A DNA stretch of 64,000 nt from Pararhizobium polonicum (GTDB taxonomy: Bacteria; Pseudomonadota; Alphaproteobacteria; Rhizobiales; Rhizobiaceae). Shown here piece after piece: positions 8,628-18,381 of this stretch. The position numbers and the translations under genes are program-made. Each line of letters starts with the position of its first letter. Position 1 is the first letter of the stretch. The stretch covers positions 1 to 64,000 of the forward strand of contig NZ_LGLV01000020.1 of the NCBI RefSeq assembly GCF_001687365.1, in the 5' to 3' direction. The notes below the pieces were generated by a model. The model was not told the DNA's origin. It saw only the letters and a program-made list of their open reading frames with translations, and ran no database searches.

Positions 8628-9121
8628 AAGGTGGATGAGGCCGCCGCGCTGCGACGGTCTGAAGCTTTGATGCGGTTCTCTCTGGCTCAGGAGGCCGGTG
8701 CTTGTAAAGGGGTTGCATGCCTTCGGGGCATGCTACAATCGTTTGAAATGCCGGCTTGCGCGTGCACCGGGCATTGCAGTCTGCCGATGGTCTGCCCGGC
8801 AGCCTGCCGGCGGTGTTCCTGTGCCTTTTCAGACACAAGCGGGTGGATAGTTTGCAAGGCGATCGCCGGGATTTTTGCAAGGGACTGCGATTTTTCGCGG
8901 GTGTCGAAAAATAATCCAAGGAATTCAAATTTTTGGACGGCCTCATCCGTCATTCTGCTGCCGGTCTGTCACGCATTTGTGAGGGTTGGCGCAGGGCCGG
9001 AAGGGGTGGCGTTTCCTTTTCATTCACCATCCTTTCTTATAAGTACGAAAGCTCGGTGACATGATGGGCATCGGGCGCGAACCGCTGACGGCGGCAATGC
9101 GATACGGGGACGAGTAAGCCA
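8628..9121. other. Divergent intergenic region with UUCG hairpin
   Basis: About 490 bp between the fumC leader repeats and the large L,D-transpeptidase, with no convincing gene; the open frames across it lack SD sites and family-like sequence. It holds a stem GCATGCC (8715-8721) and GGCATGC (8727-8733) around TTCGG, a very stable tetraloop type, without a U tract. An AT-rich patch at 8908-8936 and TTATAAGTAC near 9037-9046 could belong to promoters for either neighbour. Confidence 0.5.
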
Positions 9122-11005
9122 ATGAAATTGATGAAGACTGCAGCGATTGTGACACTGATGGCCGGGTGTGCGCTCACCTCTCTTGGTGTTCATCGCGCGG
9201 AAGCGCTGAATTTGCTGGATATCTTTCGCAAGAAAAAGCCGGTTGTCGAAGAGGTTCAGCCGCAGCCAAGCGTCCAGCAGACGCCGCGGGCCCAGAAGCA
9301 GGCCCAGGTCGTGCGGCCGCTGCCAAAGGTGACCGCGCCGCAATATTATACCTACAAGGCCGAGCCGTTGCGCCGTATCGCCACGGCAAAGCTGCTTGAT
9401 CCGGTGGTGACCGGTTCCGTCGACAGCGATCCCCAGCCGCCGGTGCCCGGCGCCTCGCTGGCCGATGCCCGACGGTTTCTGCCTGATGTCGCGGTCTATG
9501 CTCCGGCCGATGTCGCCAAGGCGATCGAGACTTTCTATACCGGTCGCGACGGATTTGTCTGGATCGATGGCGATGCGCCGAATGCGTCAGCCAGGGCTGC
9601 GCTCGCAGTGCTCGAGAAGGCGGCCGATGTCGGGCTCGACCCGAAGGATTACGCCGTTACCGTGCCGTCCGATACATTCGACCGCAACGACATGGCGGCG
9701 CGCGAAAAGGCGCTGGTCGAATTCGAAATCCAGCTTTCGGCGGCATCGCTGACCTATATCGCCGATACCGTGCGCGGCCGCATCGACCCGAACAAGATTT
9801 CCGGTTACCACGATTTCAAGCGCAAGGACGTCAACCTGACGGGCAAGCTGGACAATATCGCCAGAAGCCACGATGTCGCGGCATACCTCAATTCGCAGAC
9901 GCCTGCCGGCCCCGAATTCCTTGCCCTGAAGAACGAGCTGAAGACGCTGCAGGCGGCGACGGATGATGCGCCGCAGATCACGATTGCGCCGGGCACGCTG
10001 CTGAAGCCGGGCATCAGCAATCCCGAGCTTGCCAATGTGGTTGACGCCATTCGCGTCAAGGGTTCGGATGCGCTGAAGGCCGAGCACGTAGCGACCCTCT
10101 CTGCCTATCAGGGAACGCCGGACTATACGCCGGAACTGGTGGCGCTGATCGAAGGCTTCCAGAAGGAAAACGGCCTGAAGCCAGACGGCATTGTCGGCAA
10201 GGCCTCGATCCGTATCCTGACGGGCGGCGACAGCACCGCCGGCAAGATCGACAAGGTGCGGATCGCCATGGAGCAGGCGCGCTGGCTGCCGGCCGATCTG
10301 GGCAGCCGCTATGTCTTCATCAATCAACCGGCCTTTATGGTCTATTACCACGACAAGGGCGCCGAGCAGTTCTCGATGCGGGTCGTGGTCGGTTCCAAGG
10401 CGCACCAGACGTTCTTCTTCGAAGACCAGATCCAGACGGTCGAATTCAATCCGTTCTGGGGCGTGCCGCAGTCGATCATCATCAACGAGATGCTGCCGAA
10501 GCTGCGCAGCGATCCGGGTTACCTCGATCGTCTCGGCTATCAGGTGGAGGTTGGCGGGCGTCCGGTTTCGTCCTACGACGTCAACTGGAACGGTTCGACG
10601 GCCGGCGTTTCCGTCCGCCAGCCGCCGAGCAGCGACAACGCGTTGGGTGAGCTGAAGATCCTGTTTCCGAACGCGCATGCCATCTACATGCACGACACGC
10701 CGTCGAAGAGCTTCTTCAAGAAGGATGATCGTGCCCTGAGCCATGGCTGCGTGCGGCTGGCCGATCCGCGCCGGATGGCGGCTGCCGTGCTGGGCACGAC
10801 GGTCGATGATGTCGCCAAGCAGATTGCCGGCGGCCGCAACAAGGGTGTGTCCGTGCCGCAGAAGATTCCGGTCTATGTCGCCTATTTCACCGCATGGCCG
10901 AACAAGGACGGCACGGTGGAATATTTCCACGACGTCTATGACCGCGACATGTACATGAATCGCGCGCTCGAAGCGACGCGCCTGGCGCGCCGCGCGGAAG
11001 GCTGA
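9122..11005 (+). CDS. Large L,D-transpeptidase of the YcbB/LdtD type
   Basis: A 627-residue secreted enzyme. An N-terminal hydrophobic signal (KTAAIVTLMAGCALTSLGVH) is followed by a proline/glutamine-rich linker, a scaffold domain (about 110-330), a peptidoglycan-binding segment (LVALIEGFQKENGLKPDGIVG, about 342-362) and a YkuD domain. The catalytic motif IYMHDTPSKSFF...SHGCVRL places the nucleophile at C543. This architecture matches E. coli YcbB, which makes 3-3 crosslinks. An LAGC-like cysteine in the signal (MAGCALTS) might allow lipidation but is not a good lipobox. ATG at 9122 after GGGGACGAG. Confidence 0.92.
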   Translation: MKLMKTAAIVTLMAGCALTSLGVHRAEALNLLDIFRKKKPVVEEVQPQPSVQQTPRAQKQAQVVRPLPKVTAPQYYTYKAEPLRRIATAKLLDPVVTGSVDSDPQPPVPGASLADARRFLPDVAVYAPADVAKAIETFYTGRDGFVWIDGDAPNASARAALAVLEKAADVGLDPKDYAVTVPSDTFDRNDMAAREKALVEFEIQLSAASLTYIADTVRGRIDPNKISGYHDFKRKDVNLTGKLDNIARSHDVAAYLNSQTPAGPEFLALKNELKTLQAATDDAPQITIAPGTLLKPGISNPELANVVDAIRVKGSDALKAEHVATLSAYQGTPDYTPELVALIEGFQKENGLKPDGIVGKASIRILTGGDSTAGKIDKVRIAMEQARWLPADLGSRYVFINQPAFMVYYHDKGAEQFSMRVVVGSKAHQTFFFEDQIQTVEFNPFWGVPQSIIINEMLPKLRSDPGYLDRLGYQVEVGGRPVSSYDVNWNGSTAGVSVRQPPSSDNALGELKILFPNAHAIYMHDTPSKSFFKKDDRALSHGCVRLADPRRMAAAVLGTTVDDVAKQIAGGRNKGVSVPQKIPVYVAYFTAWPNKDGTVEYFHDVYDRDMYMNRALEATRLARRAEG

Positions 11006-11022
11006 GCGTTGTTCAGAAGATG

Positions 11023-11055
11023 ATGAAAAAGGCGGCTTCGAGCCGCCTTTTTCAT
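11023..11055. terminator. Bidirectional terminator between convergent genes
   Basis: A perfect 15-bp stem (11023-11037 and 11041-11055) around TCG, core AAAAAGGCGGCT/AGCCGCCTTTTT, with T tracts on both strands. It ends the L,D-transpeptidase transcript on the plus strand. It also includes the gph stop codon (TGA at 11054-11052) within the stem, so it serves both genes. Confidence 0.9.
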
Positions 11056-11729
11056 GCCCGCGCGATCAGCCGTTCGATCAGTTCGGGGGTCAGGTCGTCG
11101 AAGTGGCGCACGATCAGATCGGGTTCCAGGCTTTCGATCGACACGTCAGAATAGCCGAAGGGAACGCCGATCGAGCGGACGGAGGCGTTTTTCGCGACGA
11201 GAATGTCGTTGAGGCTGTCGCCGATCATCACTGCCTTTTCCGGTACTCCACCGGCAAGACGGATGGTCGACAGCAGATGTTCGGCATCGGGCTTGCGCAC
11301 GGCAAACGTATCGCCGCCGGTGATCGCCGCGAAGCGGGGGGAAAGCCCAAGCCCGTTCAGCAGGCTCCTGGCAAGCATTTCCAGCTTGTTGGTGCAGACG
11401 GCAAGCGTGTAGCCGGCAGCGGCCAGGCGATCCATGGCGGTGACGACACCCGGATAGGGGATGGAATCGCCCGGCATCGAGCCGTGATAGAAATCCACGA
11501 ATTCCTTCATCTGCCAGTCGAGGTCAGCGGCGCTGAGCGGCTTGCCGCGCAGCGTGAAGGTGCGCTCGATCATCGCCTTGGCGCCGTGCCCGACCAGATG
11601 GGTCAGGTCACCGTAACTCACCGGTGCGAGGCCGGCCTGCGTGATCGCATGGTTGAGGCTTGCGACGAGGTCGGGAGCGGTATCGACGAGGGTTCCATCA
11701 AGATCAAAAACGACTACGGATGCGGACAC
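11052..11729 (-). CDS. gph: Phosphoglycolate phosphatase
   Basis: A 225-residue HAD-superfamily phosphatase that removes phosphate from 2-phosphoglycolate. Motif I is VVFDLDGTLVDT (nucleophile and acid aspartates), motif II AVCTNK, the lysine lies in AVRKPDAEHLL, and motif IV is VMIGDSLNDILVAKNA. The cap segment fits the Gph branch; other HAD phosphatases of similar length cannot be excluded. The start is GTG at 11729, with AGAGGG 4 nt upstream. Its last codons overlap the shared terminator. Confidence 0.88.
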   Translation of the reverse strand: MSASVVVFDLDGTLVDTAPDLVASLNHAITQAGLAPVSYGDLTHLVGHGAKAMIERTFTLRGKPLSAADLDWQMKEFVDFYHGSMPGDSIPYPGVVTAMDRLAAAGYTLAVCTNKLEMLARSLLNGLGLSPRFAAITGGDTFAVRKPDAEHLLSTIRLAGGVPEKAVMIGDSLNDILVAKNASVRSIGVPFGYSDVSIESLEPDLIVRHFDDLTPELIERLIARA

Positions 11730-11952
11730 GGGACCCTCTTGAAACAGGTATGAATGGCTGCAATCCGGGTAGGGGAACCGGTGGCAAAAAGCAATCGCGA
11801 CTTTGCCAGCAGGCGCAGTTTCGCCATTTGCGTCTCGCCTGCTATTTTGGCTTTTGTTTGCCGTTGCAGCCGTGTAAACGTCTCAGCGGAATGGCAGGAT
11901 GGCATTTTTGGCCCCTGTCTGATCGATCAAGCGGCTGAGGAGAGCGTGGCGC

Positions 11953-12645
11953 ATGGACGCCCGTGAAATGAAGATCAAGGCTGCCCAGGCAGCGCTCGAC
12001 TATGTCGAGGATGGTATGCGGCTCGGTATCGGCACCGGCTCGACGGCGGAAGAGTTCGTCCGGCTGCTTGCCGAAAAGGTGGCGTCCGGCTTTCGCATCG
12101 AGGGTGTGCCGACATCGGAGCGCACGGCCCGGCTTTGCGTCGAACTCGGCGTGCCGCTGAAATCGCTGGAAGAACTTCCCGAACTGGACCTGACCATCGA
12201 CGGCGCGGACGAAGTGGATCCGATGCTGCGGCTGATCAAGGGCGGCGGCGGCGCGCTTTTGCGGGAAAAGATCGTTGCCTGCGCCTCGGCGCGGATGATC
12301 GTCATTGCCGACGAGACCAAGGTGGTCGATACGCTCGGCGCCTTCAAGCTGCCGATCGAGGTGAACGTCTTCGGGCTGGCTGCCACGCGCATTGCCGTCG
12401 AGAAGCTGGCGGCGCGGCATGGGCTTTCCGGTGAAATCGCCGTCAGAACCTCGGGTGACGGGCCCTTCATGACCGATGGCGGACATCTGATTCTGGATGC
12501 ATCTTTTGGCCGCATTCCTGATGCAGATGCGCTGGCATGCGAACTGAACGCCATTCCCGGCGTGGTTGAGCATGGGCTGTTCATCGGCATCGCATCGCTG
12601 GCCATCATCGCCGGTCCGGCGGGGGCGAGGGTGATGACGGTCTGA
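11953..12645 (+). CDS. rpiA: Ribose-5-phosphate isomerase A
   Basis: A 230-residue enzyme interconverting ribose 5-phosphate and ribulose 5-phosphate in the pentose phosphate pathway. Conserved blocks are [11 protein letters not shown] (phosphate binding), [19 protein letters not shown] with the catalytic aspartates, and [15 protein letters not shown] with the catalytic lysine and glutamate. Length is typical. The ATG at 11953 has GAGGAG about 10 nt upstream. The next gene, a DUF2059 protein, starts 221 nt downstream. Confidence 0.96.
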   Translation: MDAREMKIKAAQAALDYVEDGMRLGIGTGSTAEEFVRLLAEKVASGFRIEGVPTSERTARLCVELGVPLKSLEELPELDLTIDGADEVDPMLRLIKGGGGALLREKIVACASARMIVIADETKVVDTLGAFKLPIEVNVFGLAATRIAVEKLAARHGLSGEIAVRTSGDGPFMTDGGHLILDASFGRIPDADALACELNAIPGVVEHGLFIGIASLAIIAGPAGARVMTV

Positions 12646-12866
12646 CCGGCTGCGGTTCGGGTGGCTGCCACCGCCTGAGCCTCTTGCCGGTGGTTGCAAG
12701 GTTTCTACCTGTGGCCGTGCGCGGTTGCAGAGGATCGTTACAGTGTCGCCGCCGGCGGGGATTGTCCCGGCAGGGTGGCGATGGCTTTGAAATTGGATTA
12801 TGCAGGGGTTTCGCAGATGCACGACGCGCGTGGAACCCGGCGTCAACTGACAGGAGCGTTACAGAC

Positions 12867-13418
12867 ATGATCAATCTCGCAGGTCTCGGCCGTACAATGG
12901 CTGCAACTGCCATCATTCTTTCCGCCGTCATGGTCCCGACCCTGCGGGCGCAGGACGTGACCGACGAGCAGCTCAAGGCCGCCCGTGGCGCGATCGAGGC
13001 GATCGCTGCCACCAACGGTTTCGACAACATCCTGCCGAGCCTGGCCGAGCGGCTGAAGACCACGCTCATCCAGTCCTCGCCGAACTACGAGGACCTGATC
13101 ACCAAGACGGTCGATGCCAAGGCGCTCGAACTGGCCGCCCGCCGCGCCGATCTGGAGCGTGAAGCGGCAACGATCTATGCCAAGACCTTCACCGTCGATC
13201 AGCTGAACGCGATCACGGCGTTCTACACGTCCGACGCCGGCAAGAAGCTTCTGAACGACGGTCCGATCGCCTCGCGCGAAATGGTCAAGGCTGCCGATAT
13301 CTGGGCGTCGGGCATCTCCCGCGACCTGAACGCGGCCGCGACCAAGGAACTGAACGCGACCCTGACCGCCGGCCAGCAGCCGATTGAAGGTGCGACGACC
13401 ACACCGCCTGCCCAATAA
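12867..13418 (+). CDS. DUF2059 secreted protein
   Basis: A 183-residue protein with a signal peptide (GRTMAATAIILSAVMVPTLRA) and a helical DUF2059 domain: KTFTVDQLNAITAFYTSDAGKKLLNDGPIASREM is the diagnostic stretch. The family is widespread and secreted, with no agreed activity. The C-terminus is a short Thr/Pro/Gln tail. AGGAG lies 10 nt before the ATG at 12867. The terminator at 13468-13491 follows. Confidence 0.87.
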   Translation: MINLAGLGRTMAATAIILSAVMVPTLRAQDVTDEQLKAARGAIEAIAATNGFDNILPSLAERLKTTLIQSSPNYEDLITKTVDAKALELAARRADLEREAATIYAKTFTVDQLNAITAFYTSDAGKKLLNDGPIASREMVKAADIWASGISRDLNAAATKELNATLTAGQQPIEGATTTPPAQ

Positions 13419-13467
13419 GGCGATGATCGCCGGTTCCGTCCGGCAGATGTTTCGTCATGAATTGCTG

Positions 13468-13491
13468 AAGCCCGGGTCATTCCGGGCTTTT
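13468..13491 (+). terminator. Rho-independent terminator after the DUF2059 gene
   Basis: Stem AAGCCCGG (13468-13475) and CCGGGCTT (13482-13489) with a 6-nt loop, running into TTTT and a second ATTTT about 50-80 nt past the stop. Confidence 0.8.
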
Positions 13492-13624
13492 CATTTTGTA
13501 TCGTGCCACCCTATATCAGCATCACACGGCGGATTCGCCGGCGAGGCGCTGTATCGCGATTGCGGCTGTAGCCCTCCCGCGACCCGTCTTCCTTCGCATA
13601 TGACCCGGCCGGGAGTTTTTCAGC

Positions 13625-15016
13625 ATGGCTTCTTACGATTATGACCTCTTCGTTATCGGTGGCGGTTCCGGGGGCGTGCGCAGCGGGCGCCTCGCGGCGG
13701 CCCTGGGCAAGAAGGTCGCGATCGCCGAGGAATTCCGCTACGGCGGCACCTGCGTCATCCGCGGCTGCGTGCCGAAGAAGCTCTATGTCTACGCCTCGCA
13801 ATTTGCCGAGCATTTCGAGGACGCGGCAGGCTTTGGCTGGAGCGTCGGCGAAAGCACATTCGACTGGCAGAAACTGGTCGCCGCCAAGGAAAAGGAAATC
13901 ACCCGGCTGGAAGGGCTCTACCAGAAGGGCCTCGCCAATGCCGGAGCCGAAATCCTGCATACAAGGGCGGAGCTGACCGGACCGAACACCGTCAAGCTGA
14001 TGGACAGCGGCAGAACCGTGACGGCGGAGCGGATCGTCATCGCGGTGGGCGGCCATCCGACGCCGCACGATGCACTGCCGGGCCATGAACTGTGCATCAG
14101 CTCGAACGAGGCCTTCGACCTCAAGGAACTGCCGAAATCCATCGTCATTGCCGGCGGCGGCTATATTGCCGTCGAATTCGCCAACATCTTCCATGGCCTG
14201 GGCGTCGAGACGACGCTGATCTATCGCGGCAAGGAGATCCTGTCGCGCTTCGACCAGGACATGCGGCGCGGTCTGCATGTGGCGATGGAACAGAAGGGCA
14301 TCCGCATCCTCTGCGAGGATCTGCTGCAATCCATCACCCGGACGGCCGATGGCCGGCTGGCCGCGGAAACGCTGAAGCATGGCACGCTGAGTGCCGATCA
14401 GGTGATGCTGGCGCTCGGCCGTGTGCCGAACACCAAGGGGCTGGGGCTGGAGGCGGCGGGGATCGCCGTCAACGAGCGCGGCGCCATCATCGTCGATGCG
14501 TTTTCGCGCACCAGCGCGCCCGGCGTCTACGCGTTCGGCGATGTGACCGATCGGGTACAGTTGACGCCGGTCGCCATCCATGAGGCCATGTGCTTCATCG
14601 AGACGGAATACAAGGGCAACCCGACATCGCCCGATCACGATCTGATCGCCACCGCCGTCTTTTCCCAGCCGGAAATCGGCACGGTCGGGCTTTCGGAAGA
14701 GGACGCGGCCAGGAAATTCGACGCGCTGGACGTCTACAGGGCCGAGTTCCGGCCGATGAAGGCGACATTGTCCGGGCGCAGCGAAAAGACGATCATGAAG
14801 CTGATCGTCAATGCGGCCGACCGCAAGGTTCTGGGCGTGCATATCCTCGGGCACGAAGCGGGCGAAATGGCGCAATTGCTTGGAATCACGCTGAAAGCGG
14901 GCTGCACCAAGGACGATTTCGATCGCACCATGGCGGTGCATCCGACAGCGGCGGAGGAGCTGGTGACGATGTACACGCCGAGCTACCGTATCAAGAATGG
15001 CGAGCGGGTCGGCTAA
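13625..15016 (+). CDS. gor: Glutathione-disulfide reductase
   Basis: A 463-residue FAD- and NADPH-dependent disulfide reductase keeping glutathione reduced. FAD site DLFVIGGGSGGVRSGR; redox pair GGTCVIRGC (C43 and C48); NADPH site VIAGGGYIAVEFANIF with a downstream arginine in LIYRGKEILSRF; second FAD contact YAFGDVTDRVQLTPVA; and the C-terminal HPTAAEE pair from the dimer interface. The R in the redox motif (CVIRGC) is common in alphaproteobacterial Gor. Dihydrolipoamide and mercuric reductases are excluded by the motif details. Confidence 0.94.
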   Translation: MASYDYDLFVIGGGSGGVRSGRLAAALGKKVAIAEEFRYGGTCVIRGCVPKKLYVYASQFAEHFEDAAGFGWSVGESTFDWQKLVAAKEKEITRLEGLYQKGLANAGAEILHTRAELTGPNTVKLMDSGRTVTAERIVIAVGGHPTPHDALPGHELCISSNEAFDLKELPKSIVIAGGGYIAVEFANIFHGLGVETTLIYRGKEILSRFDQDMRRGLHVAMEQKGIRILCEDLLQSITRTADGRLAAETLKHGTLSADQVMLALGRVPNTKGLGLEAAGIAVNERGAIIVDAFSRTSAPGVYAFGDVTDRVQLTPVAIHEAMCFIETEYKGNPTSPDHDLIATAVFSQPEIGTVGLSEEDAARKFDALDVYRAEFRPMKATLSGRSEKTIMKLIVNAADRKVLGVHILGHEAGEMAQLLGITLKAGCTKDDFDRTMAVHPTAAEELVTMYTPSYRIKNGERVG

Positions 15017-15098
15017 GCTACCGGCCTACCGCTTGCAAACCAGCCGGCAATTTGTGCGCGAGCCGCCCGGCAGCGCGCAGTTTGCTGGTACAATGGCT

Positions 15099-15126
15099 TT
15101 GCAATCGCCATGTTAACGTTTATAAG
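15099..15126 (+). promoter_or_regulatory. Possible promoter of the DAHP synthase gene
   Basis: TTGCAA (15099-15104), a 16-bp spacer and TATAAG (15121-15126) resemble a sigma-70 promoter, about 160 nt before the start at 15289. Just upstream a branched inverted repeat (ACCAGC at 15039-15044 with GCTGGT at 15084-15089, inner TGCGCG with CGCGCA) may be the gor terminator, although it lacks a T tract. Confidence 0.4.
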
Positions 15127-15288
15127 CCCGCATCCGCAAAATCGCCGTTTTCCCGAGAGGGGGAGCTGCGGCCGGGGATTGTGCCGCCGAAACGCGGTTG
15201 AAATCCGGTTTCAGGCGGCATTGCAGGGACATGGATCCGGCGATGCGACTGCTGCGGCGGACCTTGCGCAAGAGAACAGGTGATCGAC

Positions 15289-16662
15289 ATGGCACAGAAT
15301 TGGACCCCGAACAGCTGGCGGCAGAAGCCTATTCAGCAGGTGCCGGACTTTCCGGATATGGCAGCGCTTGCGAGCGCGGAAGCGCAGCTTGCGACCTATC
15401 CGCCGCTGGTCTTTGCCGGCGAAGCGCGCCGCCTGAAGAGCCAGCTTGCCAATGTTGCGGACGGCAAGGGATTCCTCCTGCAGGGCGGCGATTGCGCCGA
15501 GAGCTTTGCCGAACATGGCGCGGACACCATCCGCGACTTCTTCCGCGCGTTCCTGCAGATGGCCGTTGTCCTGACGTTCGGCGCCCAGCAGCCGGTCGTC
15601 AAGGTCGGCCGCATCGCCGGCCAGTTCGCCAAGCCGCGTTCGTCGAATATCGAGCGCCAGGGTGATGTCGAGCTGCCGAGCTATCGCGGCGATATCATCA
15701 ACGGCATCGAATTCACCGAAAAGGCCCGCATTCCGGACCCGGAGCGCCAGATCATGGCCTACCGGCAGTCGGCTGCGACCTTGAACCTCCTGCGCGCTTT
15801 TGCGATGGGCGGCTATGCCAACCTTGAAAACGTGCATCAGTGGATGCTCGGCTTCGTCAAGGAAAGCCCGCAGGCCGAGCGTTACCGCAAGCTCGCCAAC
15901 CGGATTTCCGAAACGATGGATTTCATGAAGGCGATCGGCATCACCTCGGAGAACCATCCGAGCCTGCGCGAGACCGATTTCTTCACCAGCCACGAGGCGC
16001 TGCTGCTCGGCTACGAGCAGGCGCTGACGCGTGTGGATTCGACCTCGGGTGACTGGTACGCCACATCCGGCCACATGATCTGGGTCGGCGACCGGACGCG
16101 CCAAGCCGATCACGCGCATATCGAATATTGCCGCGGCATCAAGAACCCGCTCGGCCTGAAATGCGGTCCGTCGCTGACCGGCGATGGTCTGATCGAGCTG
16201 ATCGACATCCTGAACCCGTCGAACGAAGCCGGCCGTCTGACGCTGATTTGCCGCTTCGGCCATGACAAGGTGGCGGAAAACCTGCCGCGCCTGATCCGCG
16301 CCGTCGAAAAGGAAGGCCGCAAGGTCGTCTGGTCCTGCGATCCGATGCACGGCAACACGATCACGCTCAACAACTACAAGACCCGTCCCTTCGAGCGGAT
16401 CCTGTCGGAAGTCGAAAGCTTCTTCCAGATCCACCGCGCCGAAGGCACGCATCCGGGCGGCATCCATATCGAGATGACCGGCAACGACGTGACGGAATGC
16501 ACCGGCGGCGCCCGTGCGCTTTCCGGCGCCGATCTCGGCGACCGTTACCACACCCATTGCGATCCGCGTCTCAACGCCGACCAGGCGCTCGAACTGGCCT
16601 TCCTTCTGGCCGAGCGCATGAAGGGCGGCCGCGACGAAAAGCGGATGGTCGTCAACGGTTGA
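15289..16662 (+). CDS. aroG: 3-deoxy-7-phosphoheptulonate synthase, class II
   Basis: A 457-residue enzyme joining phosphoenolpyruvate and erythrose 4-phosphate, the entry step of aromatic amino-acid synthesis. It is the plant-type class II form: [18 protein letters not shown] at the start, [15 protein letters not shown] (metal cysteine), [26 protein letters not shown], and C-terminal [10 protein letters not shown] and ECTGGA. It is unrelated in sequence to E. coli AroF/G/H. The ATG at 15289 has ACAGG 8 nt upstream. A terminator follows at 16716. No aromatic-pathway genes adjoin it. Confidence 0.95.
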   Translation: MAQNWTPNSWRQKPIQQVPDFPDMAALASAEAQLATYPPLVFAGEARRLKSQLANVADGKGFLLQGGDCAESFAEHGADTIRDFFRAFLQMAVVLTFGAQQPVVKVGRIAGQFAKPRSSNIERQGDVELPSYRGDIINGIEFTEKARIPDPERQIMAYRQSAATLNLLRAFAMGGYANLENVHQWMLGFVKESPQAERYRKLANRISETMDFMKAIGITSENHPSLRETDFFTSHEALLLGYEQALTRVDSTSGDWYATSGHMIWVGDRTRQADHAHIEYCRGIKNPLGLKCGPSLTGDGLIELIDILNPSNEAGRLTLICRFGHDKVAENLPRLIRAVEKEGRKVVWSCDPMHGNTITLNNYKTRPFERILSEVESFFQIHRAEGTHPGGIHIEMTGNDVTECTGGARALSGADLGDRYHTHCDPRLNADQALELAFLLAERMKGGRDEKRMVVNG

Positions 16663-16715
16663 TCCCGGGCCGATCAGCGCTGCTGATCCGCGTGTGAGCG
16701 AATTGAAATTGACAG

Positions 16716-16750
16716 AACCGGGTTGGCTGACGAAGCTGGCCCGGTTTTTT
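16716..16750 (+). terminator. Rho-independent terminator after DAHP synthase
   Basis: AACCGGG (16716-16722) pairs with CCCGGTT (16740-16746) over a 17-nt loop that can itself form a short GCT/AGC stem, followed by six Ts (16745-16750). It lies about 55 nt after the stop. Confidence 0.8.
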
Positions 16751-16793
16751 CATGCCTGTTTGACGGGCCAATACGCATTTTTAGGGGATGAAG

Positions 16794-17192
16794 ATGGCGG
16801 AAGAGCATACCGGGTCGTGCAATTGCGGCGCTGTCCGTTTCCGGACGCATGGCAGGCTGCGCGAAGTCATCGCCTGCCATTGTTCCCAATGCCGCAAGCA
16901 GACGGGGCTTTACTATGCGGCCACCAATGTTTGCGACAGCGAGCTGGATCTCGACGGCGCGGAGAACGTCACCTGGTACCGGTCAAGCGCGGACGCCCGT
17001 CGCGGCTTCTGCCGGACCTGCGGCTCGGCCCTGTTCTGGAAAATGGACGCCCTCGACTATACGTCGATCATGGCCGGTACCTTCGATACCCCGACCGGCC
17101 TGGCCTTCGGCGTCCACATCTTCTGTGCCGACAAGGGTGATTTCTATGAGATCAATGACGGCCTGCCGCAGTTTGCGCAGTCAAACGGGTGA
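16794..17192 (+). CDS. GFA/CENP-V-like zinc-binding protein
   Basis: A 132-residue single-domain protein. The zinc ligands are visible as CNCGAVRF, ACHCSQCRKQTG and CRTCGSALFWK, the GFA (glutathione-dependent formaldehyde-activating) family pattern. Most bacterial homologues have no demonstrated formaldehyde activity, so only the fold is asserted. Start: AGGGG at 16783-16787 sits 6 nt from ATG 16794 but directly abuts ATG 16788, so 16794 is preferred. The 3' end overlaps the convergent HTH gene by 12 bp. Confidence 0.87.
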   Translation: MAEEHTGSCNCGAVRFRTHGRLREVIACHCSQCRKQTGLYYAATNVCDSELDLDGAENVTWYRSSADARRGFCRTCGSALFWKMDALDYTSIMAGTFDTPTGLAFGVHIFCADKGDFYEINDGLPQFAQSNG

Positions 17193-18125
17193 TGTGCCGG
17201 CACCGGGCGTGCCGGTGTCGATCGAGCGGACAGCATCGTTATAGGCCCTGTCGAAGGCGCACAGCTTGATGGACTGCCAGCGCTTGTAATCCTCAACGAA
17301 CGCGGCTGTCGCCCAGGTCCTGTTCCTGCTGCTGCCGCGATCCTGCCAGCCAAGCGAGCCCAGCGCTTCGGCACGGGAAAACAGGCGGCGGACATGTGTG
17401 CGCGACAGGGAATAGTGGCTGGACAACTCGGCAAAGCGCAGGTTTTCGACCCAGTGGCAGCCGTCCTGCGGCACCGCGTTGACGATCCGAGAGATGAAAT
17501 CATCAAGGATCAGGCCGCCATGTTCGGTCCAGACGAAACAGGAAATGCTGAGCGGCGGTTCGCGCCATGCCCTGTCGGCGATCAGCTGTTTTGCCACGAT
17601 CGGCTGGGCGCGGTGGAAAATCTCCGGATTGGCTTCCAGCCGCGCGACGCGGCCACCACTGTCGAGCAGGTCGAGGCTGTGCATCTGGCCACGAAACCAC
17701 AGCGTCATCGCCTCGTGGCTGACGTCCGTCGGCTCCAGAGGACGGCTGCGTTTGCTGGGGGAGCCTGGAACATCGCGGATGAGCTTGTAGGCCAGCATTT
17801 CCGCCAGAAAGGCGGTCGCCGTGTTGCGGCTCGCCGCGTCGAATTCGACGATGATATCGAGAAGCCGCGACGCGGTAATGCCCGATAGCGGATCCGTGGG
17901 GTCGCGTTGCAGATGCAGCGCGTAAGCGGCCTGGGTGAGAAGCCATTTCTGCTGGGACGCGACCAGGCGGGCGATCCTTGGGAAATGGTCGTAAAGCCCG
18001 ATCATGTACTGCGTGCTCTGCTGCAGGACGCCAAGCAGCGCCGGGTTCGCCGCCAACGCATCAACCTCCGGGGAGGAGCGGCCGGTGCCCGGGGTTTCGA
18101 TCGGTGATGGCTGTATGCCGGTCAT
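17181..18125 (-). CDS. Uncharacterised protein with C-terminal helix-turn-helix
   Basis: A 314-residue protein I cannot place in a named family. The C-terminal third contains a probable helix-turn-helix (LRFAELSSHYSLSRTHVRRLFSRAEALGSLGW), followed by a short basic segment. The N-terminal two thirds are helical with paired hydrophobic segments and no membrane span. A DNA-binding regulator with an unknown sensor region is the best guess. Start: ATG at 18125 (MTGIQPSP); an upstream TTG at 18173 would add 16 residues, and neither has a clear SD. It overlaps the GFA gene tail by 12 bp, convergently. Confidence 0.7.
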   Translation of the reverse strand: MTGIQPSPIETPGTGRSSPEVDALAANPALLGVLQQSTQYMIGLYDHFPRIARLVASQQKWLLTQAAYALHLQRDPTDPLSGITASRLLDIIVEFDAASRNTATAFLAEMLAYKLIRDVPGSPSKRSRPLEPTDVSHEAMTLWFRGQMHSLDLLDSGGRVARLEANPEIFHRAQPIVAKQLIADRAWREPPLSISCFVWTEHGGLILDDFISRIVNAVPQDGCHWVENLRFAELSSHYSLSRTHVRRLFSRAEALGSLGWQDRGSSRNRTWATAAFVEDYKRWQSIKLCAFDRAYNDAVRSIDTGTPGAGTSPV

Positions 18126-18322
18126 GAGCTTGGCGAGAATCCAGTGAAGAGATGAAACAGCAAGATGAATCAATGACGGGTTGAACGGGTATTATGTCAC
18201 CCGCAAAACGGCCAAAGTCTACCCTTTGTTCGCGGAATGGCGGGTAATAGCGGGGAACGATGACGTGAACGCGCCGCATGGCTCAAACGGCTTTGCGGCA
18301 AACCGCGGTCTCCATGCAGCAG

Positions 18323-18354
18323 AAAAGCCGGACAGCGATTTGCTATCCGGCTTT
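18323..18354 (-). terminator. Terminator of the TadE/TadG-like pair
   Basis: AAAGCCGGA (18324-18332) and TCCGGCTTT (18346-18354) form a 9-bp stem, with AGC/GCT pairing inside. On the minus strand it ends in CTTTTCT, about 30 nt after the TadG-like stop. Confidence 0.78.
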
Positions 18355-18381
18355 GGAGGAGGAGGGCGCAGGTTGCGGTGG

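Noticed and set aside
8631-9059. A 142-residue open frame in the fumC upstream gap
   Set aside because: Cysteine-rich low-similarity sequence, no SD, and it runs through the stable UUCG hairpin; more likely noncoding.
15035-15089. Branched inverted repeat before the DAHP synthase gene as an attenuator
   Set aside because: No leader peptide rich in aromatic codons and no T tract; may only be the gor 3' hairpin.
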